From Planctomycetota bacterium (GTDB lineage Bacteria > Planctomycetota > Phycisphaerae > Sedimentisphaerales > Anaerohalosphaeraceae), in contig DUZQ01000004.1 in the NCBI GenBank assembly GCA_013349435.1, forward strand, positions 1 to 64,000: a stretch of 64,000 bases of DNA. The letters are read 5' to 3'. Below are positions 17,943-26,446 of the stretch, piece by piece; position 1 is the stretch's first letter, and each line of letters opens with the position of its first letter. Under the pieces are notes generated by a model, which did no database searches, was not told the DNA's origin, and was given only the letters and a program-made list of their open reading frames with translations. Position numbers and translations under genes: made by a program.

Positions 17943-18080
17943 CGGATTCGGCCGCTTGATTCGGCCGCTTGCGCGGCTCGGCTTCTGTTAATATTATCCC
18001 GCGGCTCGGCTTCTGTTAATATTATCCCGCGGCTCGGCTTCTGTTGATATTCTAAAACGGCTCGGTTTGCTTGAGCATCA
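17943..18080. repeat. Tandem repeats in a convergent spacer
   Basis: A 28-bp unit beginning GCGGCTCGGCTTCTGTTAAT stands at 17973-18000 and, identically, at 18001-18028. A degraded third copy is at 18029-18056 and a fragment (CGGCTCGG) follows at about 18058. Just before them GATTCGGCCGCTT occurs twice (17945 and 17958). The spacer 17781-18120 separates two convergent genes and holds nothing else. Confidence 0.8.
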
Positions 18081-18120
18081 AGCCGGCGGCGTCGAATCAA
18101 TTGAATTTGATAAGGGCAAA

Positions 18121-18462
18121 CTAACTTAGGGCGGCTTCGGCGGGTTCTTTTTTGAACGACTCAAGCGACCTGGGCTCTGCGACCTTTCTGTAGCCCAGCG
18201 CCTTTATGACCTCTAAAACCTCCGTCCAGGTGGGAAACGGTCTTTGATTTGCCTTTTTATATGTATCAATTGCCATGAGAAACTCGAACTGCTCATCGGT
18301 CATTTGACCTTCTTCGGCGGCTTTTCTCTCATCACTTCTGCGCCGGCCGGGCCCCCTGCGCCGGTCGAGACCCAGTCGCCTGTCAAGACCCAATCGCCTG
18401 TCAACGGTGTACTTTCTGCGTTCGATGAAGCTGCTGTCTGATTTACTGTTCTTTTCAGCCAT
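18121..18462 (-). CDS. Small Arg-rich DRR-repeat protein
   Basis: A 113-residue protein of unknown function. The N-terminal third carries a charged tandem motif of seven residues, DRRLGLD repeated, then RRRGPGRRR (about residues 20-45). The C-terminal part (about 55-95) looks like a small helical domain ([26 protein letters not shown] in the region 54-79). Proteins with repeated DRR motifs recur in planctomycetes as far as I know, but no role is established. ATG 18462 has GAGGG upstream and is preferred to an ATG five codons earlier. A nucleic-acid- or membrane-binding role is guesswork. Confidence 0.7.
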   Translation of the reverse strand: MAEKNSKSDSSFIERRKYTVDRRLGLDRRLGLDRRRGPGRRRSDERKAAEEGQMTDEQFEFLMAIDTYKKANQRPFPTWTEVLEVIKALGYRKVAEPRSLESFKKEPAEAALS

Positions 18463-18523
18463 TGGCCGGACCCTCAAAGATTAACTACCCCAAACTCGTG
18501 ATAAGAACGTAAGAGTAATCCCT

Positions 18524-18853
18524 TTAGAACTCGTCATAGACCTCATTGTCATCTTCGAAATCTTCGGTCATATCCTCCTGCTCCTGAAAGGCCATATCGT
18601 AAAAGTCGGTGTATGCGCCCTGTGATTCAATCAGGACATGAGCTTCGTCCAGATGATCCTCGGGCACCATAACGGCGATACCCGGAAAACCCGAGGACGA
18701 CTCCGGCTGCGCCTTTATTACAGTGGGAATATCGTCGTCAATTAACATTTTCTTGTATTGCTTGGCCAGGTCCATATCCTCGGCAAAGGCCACCGTGACA
18801 AACTCCTTCAACGGTGTCCTTGTATTTCGTTTTTTGTTACGACTATTCGCCAT
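18524..18853 (-). CDS. DUF2007-like small signalling-type protein
   Basis: A 109-residue protein. A basic N-terminus (NSRNKKRNTRTPLK) precedes an alpha/beta domain with the pattern VTVAFAEDMDLAKQYKKML..IPTVIK..GIAVMVPEDHLDEAHVLIE, which resembles the DUF2007/putative signal-transducing family. The tail is very acidic (about 88-109: Glu/Asp-rich). ATG 18853 follows GGAG at nine bases; an upstream ATG at 18877 lacks one. The next gene downstream (18121-18462) runs the same way, 61 bases away, so the two may form one unit. Confidence 0.75.
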   Translation of the reverse strand: MANSRNKKRNTRTPLKEFVTVAFAEDMDLAKQYKKMLIDDDIPTVIKAQPESSSGFPGIAVMVPEDHLDEAHVLIESQGAYTDFYDMAFQEQEDMTEDFEDDNEVYDEF

Positions 18854-19169
18854 GCCATCTTCTCCGTTATACTTCAAAATACCGATTCTGTGAGATAACC
18901 ACTTTGTGGTTCATCGTCAAAAGGCCACCTTACATTAATCAAAATTGCCGCAACAGCTCCACCAAAAGCTTATTTCGTGAGCCACGTATCTAACGAAAAT
19001 ACGGGATTTTCAGGTTATAGGTTCTGTAGGTGCAAAATTTTGTATTTTTCAACAATTTTTTTGTTGCAAAACCGGTTCCGAGTATTCAAAATACCACCAG
19101 AGTTGACGGCCGGTAAGTCCGTCGCAGGTCAGGTTTATGAAAACTTTATTTAACACGGAGGTACCGAAT
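18854..19169. other. Divergent spacer before the histone gene
   Basis: Spacer between the DUF2007-like gene (minus) and the histone gene (plus). It is AT-rich in the middle and holds an inverted repeat CAACAA-TTTTT-TTGTTG at 19050-19066, next to a near-palindrome TGCAAAATTTTGTA. TTGCAA (19064-19069) with CAAAAT 17 bases later is a possible weak promoter for the histone gene. It might also bind a dyad-recognising regulator. No gene is seen. Confidence 0.45.
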
Positions 19170-19367
19170 ATGGCAAAAAAGAAAGGCGGCAAGAAAGAGG
19201 TTCTGGTTGTGGCAAGTAAGGTCAAGGCGTATATCAAGAGCAAAGGCGCAATGACGTCTTCCGATGCGATTGGCTCCTTGAATGAGCATGTCCATGCGAT
19301 ACTTGACGCAGCCGTTAAGCGAACAAAAGCCAACCGTCGAAGCACGGTAAAGCCACAGGACCTGTGA
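19170..19367 (+). CDS. Bacterial histone-fold protein
   Basis: A 65-residue basic protein matching the bacterial single-histone-fold family exemplified by Bdellovibrio Bd0055: a Lys-rich N-terminus (MAKKKGGKKE), then VLVVASKVKAYIKSKG (helix 1), a longer central helix (about 28-52; SLNEHVHAILDAAVKRTK) and the ending RRSTVKPQDL, which parallels the loop and third helix of archaeal histones (compare RKTVKPED). It probably dimerises and binds DNA, possibly as a nucleoid protein. ATG 19170 has a near-perfect ribosome binding site ACGGAGGT, suggesting strong expression; an in-frame ATG 11 codons upstream is rejected. It is monocistronic. Confidence 0.85.
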   Translation: MAKKKGGKKEVLVVASKVKAYIKSKGAMTSSDAIGSLNEHVHAILDAAVKRTKANRRSTVKPQDL

Positions 19368-19391
19368 TTCGGAGGTGGCATCCGGTCTCTT

Positions 19392-19438
19392 AGAGGCAGC
19401 GGCCGGCCCGTCAAATAAGGGACGGCTCGTCTGCCTCT
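19392..19438 (+). ncRNA. Structured region downstream of the histone gene
   Basis: AGAGGCAG (19392-19399) pairs perfectly with CTGCCTCT (19431-19438), and inside this CCGTC (19408-19412) pairs with GACGG (19421-19425). The resulting two-stage hairpin begins 24 bases after the histone stop codon. No T-run follows, so it is not a simple terminator. It may stabilise the histone mRNA or be part of a small RNA running to the terminator near 19620. Confidence 0.4.
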
Positions 19439-19580
19439 GGAGACATGAATCATTAGGCCGAAAGGGCACGGTCCGAGGCCGGCGAAAGCTTCAAACCAAA
19501 ATAGTTTATTGTCTTGTAAAGCAAGGGCCCTGTTTTAGCCGATATTGTTTGCATACACCTCTTTGAGATGTTGAAACGCC

Positions 19581-19635
19581 GGGGCTGCAATTGAAATAAT
19601 TACTCACTTCAGCCCCAAAATTTTTATTTTATTTG
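19581..19635 (+). terminator. Probable terminator of the histone transcript
   Basis: GGGGCTG (19581-19587) and CAGCCCC (19610-19616) form a seven-pair stem with a 22-base loop, followed by AAAATTTTTATTTTATTT. The large loop lowers confidence. The rest of 19368-19777 shows no gene. Confidence 0.5.
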
Positions 19636-19777
19636 AGTTTTTTCTGGACTAAGGCTGCAAACCGGCTTTATAATGCCGGAATCAGCTAAAGAACGGGCAA
19701 AAAGTGCTTGGACAATATAGACAAAAGGACCTTAACAAATCTGAAGGAGCAGGTATGTTGATTACGGGGGGTGCAGA

Positions 19778-21073
19778 ATGAAAATATTTATGCTGGGTTG
19801 GGAATTTCCGCCTTTCATCAGTGGCGGTCTGGGCACAGCATGTCACGGCCTCACCAAAGCAATGAGTAAGATTGGAGTTGAGGTGATATTCGTTCTGCCA
19901 AAACCAATCGACCCGGCTTTCTCCACTCATGTAACAATGCTCAGTCCACTCCAGGCAAGAGGTGTGGATGATTTAACAACAGAACAATCCGAGCTGAAAA
20001 ATGTCCGTTTCCGCCCGATAGAATCTCCTTTGCAGCCCTATTCTACACCCGAATACTACCACAGGCACCTTGAAGAGATAATCAAACAAAAACGCCTGGT
20101 CGAGCTTGAGGAAATTGATACGACTTACAGTGATACCAGCCAGTATTGCGGCGATATGCTTACCGAGGTCAGTCGATATGCGGCCGCGGCGGTCAGGCTT
20201 GCACAACAGGAAGAATTTGACGTCATACACGCTCATGACTGGATGACCTACCCGGCCGGGATCGCCGTTGCGGCGGTTACCGGCAAACCACTGGTGGTCC
20301 ACGTCCATTCGACCGAATTTGACCGCAGCGGCGAGCATGTAAACCAGCCACTCTATGACATCGAGCGGCGGGGAATGCATGCAGCCGACAAAATCATCGC
20401 GGTCAGCCATTTAACCCGTAATATCATAATCACCCGATACGGTGTAAAAGGTGAAAAAGTCGAAGTGGTCTATAATGGCGTTGACAGGGAGCTTAGCAGT
20501 CTGAATTTTGACAAGATGGGGAGTATAAAAAGCGACGAAAAGATAGTGCTGTTTCTTGGCCGGATTACGATGCAAAAAGGCCCGGAATACTTTCTCATGG
20601 CGGCCAAGCAAGTGCTCGAGGTGATGGATAATGTGAAGTTTGTCATGGCCGGAGCAGGGGATATGATGGGCCGAACCATCGAAATGGCTGCTGCTATGGG
20701 AATCGGCCAAAAGGTTTTGTTCACCGGATTCCTGCAGGGCCAGGACGTCCAGAAGGTCTTTGAGATGGCCGACCTTTATGTTATGCCGTCCGTTTCCGAG
20801 CCTTTTGGAATAGCTCCTTTAGAGGCGCTCAATCACGATGTGCCGGTTCTGATAAGCAAGCAGAGCGGTGTAGCCGAGGTACTGACCCATGTTCTGAAGG
20901 TGGATTTCTGGGACGTAAAAGAGATGGCCAACAAGATTCTGGCGGTCCTGAGATACCCGCCTTTGCACATGACCCTGCGTGAGCACGGGAATTTCGAGGT
21001 ACGCAAACTGGCGTGGGAAGACACGGCCGCAAAGTGCCTGGCCGTATATGAAGGCTTAATGGTACAAGTATAA
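19778..21073 (+). CDS. GT4-type glycogen synthase-like glycosyltransferase
   Basis: A 431-residue GT-B glycosyltransferase. The N-terminus MKIFMLGWEFPPFISGGLGT carries the glycogen/starch synthase hallmark (E-F-P-P with a GGLGT loop binding the sugar nucleotide). VIHAHDWMTYPAGI, VHVHSTEFDR and the C-terminal EPFGIAPLEAL (E..FG..xLEA, nucleotide binding) complete the GT4 pattern. It probably extends alpha-1,4-glucan from ADP- or UDP-glucose, as in archaeal-type synthases. It heads a three-gene run with a GH57 enzyme (24 bases later) and a debranching enzyme, which supports the glycogen assignment. Confidence 0.85.
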   Translation: MKIFMLGWEFPPFISGGLGTACHGLTKAMSKIGVEVIFVLPKPIDPAFSTHVTMLSPLQARGVDDLTTEQSELKNVRFRPIESPLQPYSTPEYYHRHLEEIIKQKRLVELEEIDTTYSDTSQYCGDMLTEVSRYAAAAVRLAQQEEFDVIHAHDWMTYPAGIAVAAVTGKPLVVHVHSTEFDRSGEHVNQPLYDIERRGMHAADKIIAVSHLTRNIIITRYGVKGEKVEVVYNGVDRELSSLNFDKMGSIKSDEKIVLFLGRITMQKGPEYFLMAAKQVLEVMDNVKFVMAGAGDMMGRTIEMAAAMGIGQKVLFTGFLQGQDVQKVFEMADLYVMPSVSEPFGIAPLEALNHDVPVLISKQSGVAEVLTHVLKVDFWDVKEMANKILAVLRYPPLHMTLREHGNFEVRKLAWEDTAAKCLAVYEGLMVQV

Positions 21074-21097
21074 CTTTTTTGACGGATCGATTTTATT

Positions 21098-22306
21098 ATG
21101 CCATCTGTATGTTTCTACTTTCAGGTACACCAACCGTTCAGGCTCAGACACTACACGGTTTTCGACGACTCAACCTCGTATTTCGATGAGTTTAAGAACG
21201 CCTCGGTTTGCAGAAAGGTGGCAAACAAGTGTTATCTGCCGACAAACCGTCTTCTTCTCGATACTATCAGACGCTTTGACGGTCGGTTCAAGGTGGCATA
21301 CAGCATAACCGGCGTTCTGCTGGAGCAACTGCACGAGTACTGTCCGGAGGTTGTCAGCACGTTTGACGCCCTGGCGCAAACAGGTTGTGTCGAGTTTCTT
21401 GCCGAGACGTATTATCACAGCTTAAGCTGGCTGTATTCGCCTGAGGAGTTCGTCGAGCAAGTCGAAAAGCACATCGAAACGGTAGAGCATCTTTTCGGGC
21501 AAACCCCCCGTATTTTCAGAAATACCGAGCTGATATACAACAACGATCTGGCAAAGGCGATAAGTGCCACCGGAAGGTTTGACGCAATAATAGCAGAAGG
21601 CGTTGACCATATCCTTGGATACAGAAGCCCGAACTTTGTTTACCGGCCTCCTGATTGTGATAACCTGAAGCTGCTGCTGAAGAATTACGCCCTCAGCGAT
21701 GACATAGCGTTCAGGTTTTCAAATCGGAACTGGGCCGAGTTTCCGCTAATGGCCGAGAAGTACGCCAACTGGATACACGATGTAAACGGAAACGGAAATG
21801 TAGTGAACCTCTTTATGGACTACGAGACATTCGGTGAACATCAATGGCAGGATACGGGGATATTCAACTTTATGCAGCGGCTGCCTTATGAGATTCTCAA
21901 GCATCCCGATAACGACTTCAAGACGCCTTCGGAGGTAGCAGCCAGCTATGACGCAGTTGATACGGTCGATATGCCGCATATAACAAGCTGGGCGGATATT
22001 GAACGAGACCTGTCGGCGTGGCTCGGCAATGCAATGCAGTCAAATGCACTTCACGAGCTTTATCGCCTTGAGAAACGTGTAAAAGAAACGGGAGATAAGA
22101 ATACAATCAACGACTGGCGGAGGCTTCAGACATCGGACCACTTTTACTATATGTGCACAAAGTATTTTTCAGACGGTGATGTACATAAATACTTTAACCC
22201 ATACGACTCACCTTACGATTCTTATATAAACTTCATGAATGTACTGAACAATCTTACCAGTCGCTGTACAGGAGTCGATGCGGCCGAAGCAAAAGTGGCC
22301 GGCTAA
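21098..22306 (+). CDS. GH57 family glycoside hydrolase (alpha-amylase-like)
   Basis: A 402-residue family 57 enzyme. MPSVCFYFQVHQPFRLR contains the family's N-terminal HQP motif; FRNTELIYNNDLA includes the region of the probable nucleophile Glu; FMDYETFGEHQW carries the probable acid/base Asp motif. GH57 members cleave or rearrange alpha-1,4-glucans in the cytoplasm. Placed between a glycogen synthase-like gene and a debranching enzyme, it most likely trims or remodels glycogen. Whether it hydrolyses or transfers cannot be told from sequence alone. Confidence 0.88.
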   Translation: MPSVCFYFQVHQPFRLRHYTVFDDSTSYFDEFKNASVCRKVANKCYLPTNRLLLDTIRRFDGRFKVAYSITGVLLEQLHEYCPEVVSTFDALAQTGCVEFLAETYYHSLSWLYSPEEFVEQVEKHIETVEHLFGQTPRIFRNTELIYNNDLAKAISATGRFDAIIAEGVDHILGYRSPNFVYRPPDCDNLKLLLKNYALSDDIAFRFSNRNWAEFPLMAEKYANWIHDVNGNGNVVNLFMDYETFGEHQWQDTGIFNFMQRLPYEILKHPDNDFKTPSEVAASYDAVDTVDMPHITSWADIERDLSAWLGNAMQSNALHELYRLEKRVKETGDKNTINDWRRLQTSDHFYYMCTKYFSDGDVHKYFNPYDSPYDSYINFMNVLNNLTSRCTGVDAAEAKVAG

Positions 22307-22348
22307 ACACAAACGCCGGCGCCAGCGAGCCGGGCAAGGACCGTCGTG

Positions 22349-24364
22349 ATGCTGATGTCAAAGAACAGCCTTAGTCGCCGAAGTTTATCACTCACCCTGG
22401 AATCCTCAAGAATAGACAAACTGCTTGAGACCGAGTGGTTGTTGACCAACAGTCGCGGTGGTTTTGCATCCGGCACAATCGCCGGCTGCAATACGAGGAG
22501 GTATCACGGCCTTTTAATCGGCTCACTTGACCCCCCTGCAAACAGAATTGCCGCCCTTGCAAACTGTCATGAGGCAATAAAGATTGGCGGTCGTCTGCTC
22601 GAACCGGGGTGTTTTGAGTTTGAAGGCGGGCTTCGGGCGGATGCTGCGCAACTCCCGGCCAGGTTCAGCAGGGATATCGGTGCACATTTTGATTATGAGT
22701 TTGGATTTGCAAAGCTGACAAAATCCATATATCTGCTGCCCGACAGCGACATCGCCGCAATTGTTTACGAGTTTTCAGATATAGACGCCGAGTTTGACTT
22801 TTTCGTCCGCCCCCTGGCGGCAATGAGAGATTTCCATTCGCTTCAGAACTCCGATTCGGAATTTCTCTCGCTATGGAACGATTACGGAATAACCGTAAGA
22901 AGCCGAAGTACGCCCGGCTGTGAGCTTGTGCTCTACACCGACCAGATGTCTTTCGCCCAGGACCGGCAGTGGTGGTACAACTTCCTGTATCGAAAGGATA
23001 GACAGCGGGGACAGGACTACATCGAGGATCTGTGGTCACCGGGTTTTTTCAGATGCAGCGTAGATTTGCCCGTAAGGTTGGTCCTGTGGGCGGGTCTGAG
23101 CCGACAGGACGCCCCCCCCGATGTCCAGGACCTCGACATCGACATCGTCCTCGACAGTCTTATCCTCAAAGAGAAGGAATTAACCAGGGCCGCAAAACAT
23201 GACGACAAATACTCCGGGATACTTTATTCAGCCGCGGGCGAGTTTGTGGTTGAACGGCAAATTTCACACAGGCCCTGCACCACAATATTAGCCGGCTATC
23301 CCTGGTTCCTGGATTGGGGCAGAGATACTTTCATCGCCCTGCCCGGTCTGCTTTTATGTACCAAAAGGCTTAACGAGGCCGCCGATGTCCTGAAAACCTT
23401 CGCCGGCGCGGTAAACGAAGGGATGATTCCCAACCGTTTTGACGATTACGGCTTTGAGCCTCACTATAACAGTATCGACGCGTCCCTCTGGTTCGTTCAC
23501 GCGGCCTTTGAATATCTGCGCAAAAGCTGCGACGCCGCAACATTCAGTGTTGACCTGCTGCCTGCGGTAAGGTGGGTAACAGAGTCTTATCGTACCGGCA
23601 CAAGGTTCGGAATCCGCGAAGACTCCGACGGACTTATAACCGGCGGAAGCGCAGACACTCAACTTACCTGGATGGACGCTAAATACGGTGGTGTGGTGTT
23701 TACGCCGAGGCACGGAAAGGCGGTCGAGGTAAATGCTCTTTGGTACAACCAGTTGTGCAATCTTGCGGATTACTATATGGGCCGCAACGAAGATTTGGAA
23801 AATCGATACAAACAGTTGGCCCAAAAGGTAAAGCAAAGTTTTGTCCGAGTCTTCTGGAATGAAGAAAAGGGCTATCTAAACGACTGTATCGGCCCGGACG
23901 GGACGGTCGATGACAGCTTAAGGCCGAACCAGATATATGCGGTTTCACTGCCCTTTTCGCCCTTGGCTGACCGGCAACAAAAACGGGTGGTTGAAGTCGT
24001 AAAAAATGAGCTTTTGACACCATTCGGCCTGCGTTCGCTCAATAAAGGCGACGAGCGTTTTGTGGGCCGATACGAAGGCGACCAAAGGCAGCGTGATTCG
24101 GCCTACCACAACGGCACGGCCTGGCCTTATCTGATTGGGCCTTTTATCGAGGCATATCTCAGGGTCAACAGCTTCAGCAAACCCAGCAGAAGAAAGGCAA
24201 TGCGATATTTAAGGCCCCTGCTTAAACACCTGACCTGCGACGGCTGCATCCAAAGCATATCCGAGATATTCGACGGCGACCAGCCGCAAAGGCCGAGAGG
24301 CTGTTTCGCCCAGGCCTGGAGCGTCGCCGAGGTACTGCGGGCATACCTGTTGATTACTCATTGA
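22349..24364 (+). CDS. Glycogen debranching enzyme (amylo-alpha-1,6-glucosidase type)
   Basis: About 671 residues. The N-terminal GDE_N domain (LLETEWLLTNSRGGFASGTIAG region, with NTRRYHGLLI) is followed by the (alpha/alpha)6 catalytic domain: GYPWFLDWGRDTFIALPGLL, PNRFDDYGFEPHYNSIDASLW (core DASLWF) and the AYHNGTAWPYLIGPFIEA segment near the end, all typical of GH133-type debranching enzymes. It removes alpha-1,6 branches from glycogen. Candidate starts are GTG 22346, ATG 22349 and ATG 22355; AAGGA lies upstream of all three. It is third in the glycogen operon, 42 bases after the GH57 gene. Confidence 0.92.
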   Translation: MLMSKNSLSRRSLSLTLESSRIDKLLETEWLLTNSRGGFASGTIAGCNTRRYHGLLIGSLDPPANRIAALANCHEAIKIGGRLLEPGCFEFEGGLRADAAQLPARFSRDIGAHFDYEFGFAKLTKSIYLLPDSDIAAIVYEFSDIDAEFDFFVRPLAAMRDFHSLQNSDSEFLSLWNDYGITVRSRSTPGCELVLYTDQMSFAQDRQWWYNFLYRKDRQRGQDYIEDLWSPGFFRCSVDLPVRLVLWAGLSRQDAPPDVQDLDIDIVLDSLILKEKELTRAAKHDDKYSGILYSAAGEFVVERQISHRPCTTILAGYPWFLDWGRDTFIALPGLLLCTKRLNEAADVLKTFAGAVNEGMIPNRFDDYGFEPHYNSIDASLWFVHAAFEYLRKSCDAATFSVDLLPAVRWVTESYRTGTRFGIREDSDGLITGGSADTQLTWMDAKYGGVVFTPRHGKAVEVNALWYNQLCNLADYYMGRNEDLENRYKQLAQKVKQSFVRVFWNEEKGYLNDCIGPDGTVDDSLRPNQIYAVSLPFSPLADRQQKRVVEVVKNELLTPFGLRSLNKGDERFVGRYEGDQRQRDSAYHNGTAWPYLIGPFIEAYLRVNSFSKPSRRKAMRYLRPLLKHLTCDGCIQSISEIFDGDQPQRPRGCFAQAWSVAEVLRAYLLITH

Positions 24365-24402
24365 TGGATGGGTGTTTCTCGGCTACCCTGCACTTTTCCG
24401 GG

Positions 24403-24431
24403 TTGACAAATCCGGTCAGACCGCATAAAAT
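24403..24431 (+). promoter_or_regulatory. Strong sigma70-like promoter
   Basis: TTGACA (24403-24408), 17-base spacer, TAAAAT (24426-24431), with the next gene starting at 24455. Confidence 0.7.
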
Positions 24432-24454
24432 AGCATATCCTCAGGGATATAATC

Positions 24455-25270
24455 ATGTTAAATTACAAGGACAGAAAAAACAGGGTTCACATTATCACTC
24501 TGGATAGTGTTCTTGCAGCCGATGTTTGTGAAAGACTCAAAACCAGCCCCAAAATACATCGCGCTGAGATTGTTTTACCGACCGACATCGAAAATTCGGA
24601 AATCGTCGTCCAGGATATTGATAATCTGGCACTGGAGACAATGGCGTCTCGATTGTTAATAATGGATGTGCGCAGCCACACCCTGCCCAGACTTCAGCAG
24701 GCCTATAATAAAATCGTAGGGTACAACCGCGCCGATTTTAATCTGTATTGTTATACGGTTCTTATCGGTGACGGACCTGCCAGTCTTTTTGAGCAAGGCG
24801 GTGATATAGACGATTTTTCGGAGCTGCTTGCCAGGCTCAGAATCGATTACAGCCCGGCTGTATTTTTCTACGACCCCCTGCTCCATTACAGCCATAAAGA
24901 AAAACTCGCGATGGGAATCGACCGGGATAACTCCATACCACAGACTATACCCCACCGTCTGGAAAAAGGATTCGAATCCCAGGGCGAGCACATAACGGTT
25001 GAAGACGTCCGCAGGTATTTCAGGGCCGAAGGTGCACCCGATGATAAAAAAAGGGCCAAGAAAAGAAGGCGATTAGGGAGATTGGCGAAACTGTATCGCA
25101 AGAAAATCGCAAAGGAATTTCCCCAGGTCGCAGACGAGTTTGTAAAATGCCTTCAAAAAAGCGGCTATAGCTTCACCGGCGAAGCCCTGCCGCTTAATAC
25201 ATACCCTTTTTACTTCGAGGAATTAGTAGCCGACCTCCTCGAAAAAGCAAAAACAGCCGTCTCGTCATAA
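24455..25270 (+). CDS. Conserved-looking protein of unknown function
   Basis: A 271-residue soluble protein that I do not recognise. The N-terminal 150 residues look alpha/beta (HIITLDSVLAADVCERL, LLIMDVRSHTLP, CYTVLIGDGPASLFEQGG), reminiscent of a receiver or Rossmann-like fold but without a clear motif. The C-terminal part (about 175-271) is basic and helical (RAKKRRRLGRLAKLYRKK). It has its own strong promoter at 24403-24431, and holA follows 121 bases later. The basic region could contact nucleic acid; that is speculation. Confidence 0.7.
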   Translation: MLNYKDRKNRVHIITLDSVLAADVCERLKTSPKIHRAEIVLPTDIENSEIVVQDIDNLALETMASRLLIMDVRSHTLPRLQQAYNKIVGYNRADFNLYCYTVLIGDGPASLFEQGGDIDDFSELLARLRIDYSPAVFFYDPLLHYSHKEKLAMGIDRDNSIPQTIPHRLEKGFESQGEHITVEDVRRYFRAEGAPDDKKRAKKRRRLGRLAKLYRKKIAKEFPQVADEFVKCLQKSGYSFTGEALPLNTYPFYFEELVADLLEKAKTAVSS

Positions 25271-25356
25271 AAATGTCAACAATGACAGATAATTCGGATG
25301 CAAAGACTATAAAAAAACCCCGGGGGCAAGTTCGCTTTAATTTTGCAAAAACAGGT

Positions 25357-25385
25357 TTGTTTCAGTTCCGTTTGCGCTGTAATAT
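25357..25385 (+). promoter_or_regulatory. Candidate promoter placing the start site at the holA ATG
   Basis: TTGTTT (25357-25362), 17 bases, TAATAT (25380-25385). The ATG at 25392 lies seven bases after the -10, so a transcript from here would be leaderless or nearly so. No strong ribosome binding site precedes the ATG. Confidence 0.4.
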
Positions 25386-25391
25386 AGAGAT

Positions 25392-26396
25392 ATGGCGGCA
25401 AAAGCGAAGAAAACCAAACAGCACGCAAAGAGCGTCTGCGTTGTGTGCGGCAAGGATGAGTTCCTTGTCGCAAACCGTTGCGAGGCTCTCGTGGACGAGC
25501 TGTTAACACCCGAGCAGAGGCCGATGTGTCTTTATCAGCCCAGGGCGGATGAGGTAGCCGCCGCGGATGTGTTCGATGAGCTTCGGACGTTGCCGTTTTT
25601 GGCTGACAGAAGGGTCGTTCTGATACGAGATGCCGATAAGTTCGTCTCAGCCAATCGCGGGATTCTTGAGAAATACTTCGACGACCCCAGCCCGACTGGT
25701 GTGTTGATTCTCACCGTCGCAAGCTGGCCCGGTAACACGAAACTCGCCAAAAAACTGCCTAAAGTCGGCGAGCTTGTCAAGGTAACCGACATAGCCCGCC
25801 GCAGCCTTGCAGGGTATGTCGCCGGCTACACAAGGGACAAACACGGCAAGACCTTCGCCCCCGGTGCGGCACAACTTCTGGTGGAGCTTGCCGGCGATGA
25901 GCCGGGAAGATTATGCAGCGAAGCTGATAAGCTGGCGATGTACGTCGGCGATGAAAAAAATGTTACTGTCAAAGATGTAGAAGCGCTGACAGGCCGAAAC
26001 AGGATGTTCAACGCCTTTGCCGTGATAGACGCCGTTACCGAAGGCAACGTGGCCGCAGCAGTCGGACGATTGCGAAATATGTTCGCCTCGGACAAACAGG
26101 CCGAGTACAAGGTTGTCGGCGCGTTCGCATACCATTTTCGCCGGATGTTCAAGGCCGCAGCGATGCTCGACAAGGGTGCAAATAGAAATCAGGTGGCCAG
26201 ACAATTAGGCCTTTGGCACAATGTGGACGGGTTCTTTGGCCAGATTTCGAGGATAAGTCTCAAAGGTATCGGATGTGTGCTGACCCGGTTAGCCAGAATC
26301 GATTATCTCACAAAGACCGGACAGGCAGACGTCAAAATCGCAGTCGAACAACTCATCCTGAGCCTGACTGCTAAACAAAAAAATGAGGCAGGGTAA
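25392..26396 (+). CDS. holA: DNA polymerase III subunit delta
   Basis: The clamp-loader subunit that opens the sliding clamp during replication. At 334 residues it has family length. The N-terminal AAA-like domain shows VCVVCGKDEFLVANRCEALV, PFLADRRVVLIRDADKF and GVLILTVASWPGNTKLAKKL; the middle has GAAQLLVELAGDEPGRLCSEADKLAMY, whose core LAGDEPGRLCSEADKL is a typical delta signature; the collar domain ends with IAVEQLILSL. An N-terminal Lys-rich extension (MAAKAKKTKQ) is slightly unusual. It is probably transcribed alone. Confidence 0.9.
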   Translation: MAAKAKKTKQHAKSVCVVCGKDEFLVANRCEALVDELLTPEQRPMCLYQPRADEVAAADVFDELRTLPFLADRRVVLIRDADKFVSANRGILEKYFDDPSPTGVLILTVASWPGNTKLAKKLPKVGELVKVTDIARRSLAGYVAGYTRDKHGKTFAPGAAQLLVELAGDEPGRLCSEADKLAMYVGDEKNVTVKDVEALTGRNRMFNAFAVIDAVTEGNVAAAVGRLRNMFASDKQAEYKVVGAFAYHFRRMFKAAAMLDKGANRNQVARQLGLWHNVDGFFGQISRISLKGIGCVLTRLARIDYLTKTGQADVKIAVEQLILSLTAKQKNEAG

Positions 26397-26446
26397 ATAC
26401 GAACTTAAAACGGCAGATTAATAACTATCATAGGGTTAATTTGACT

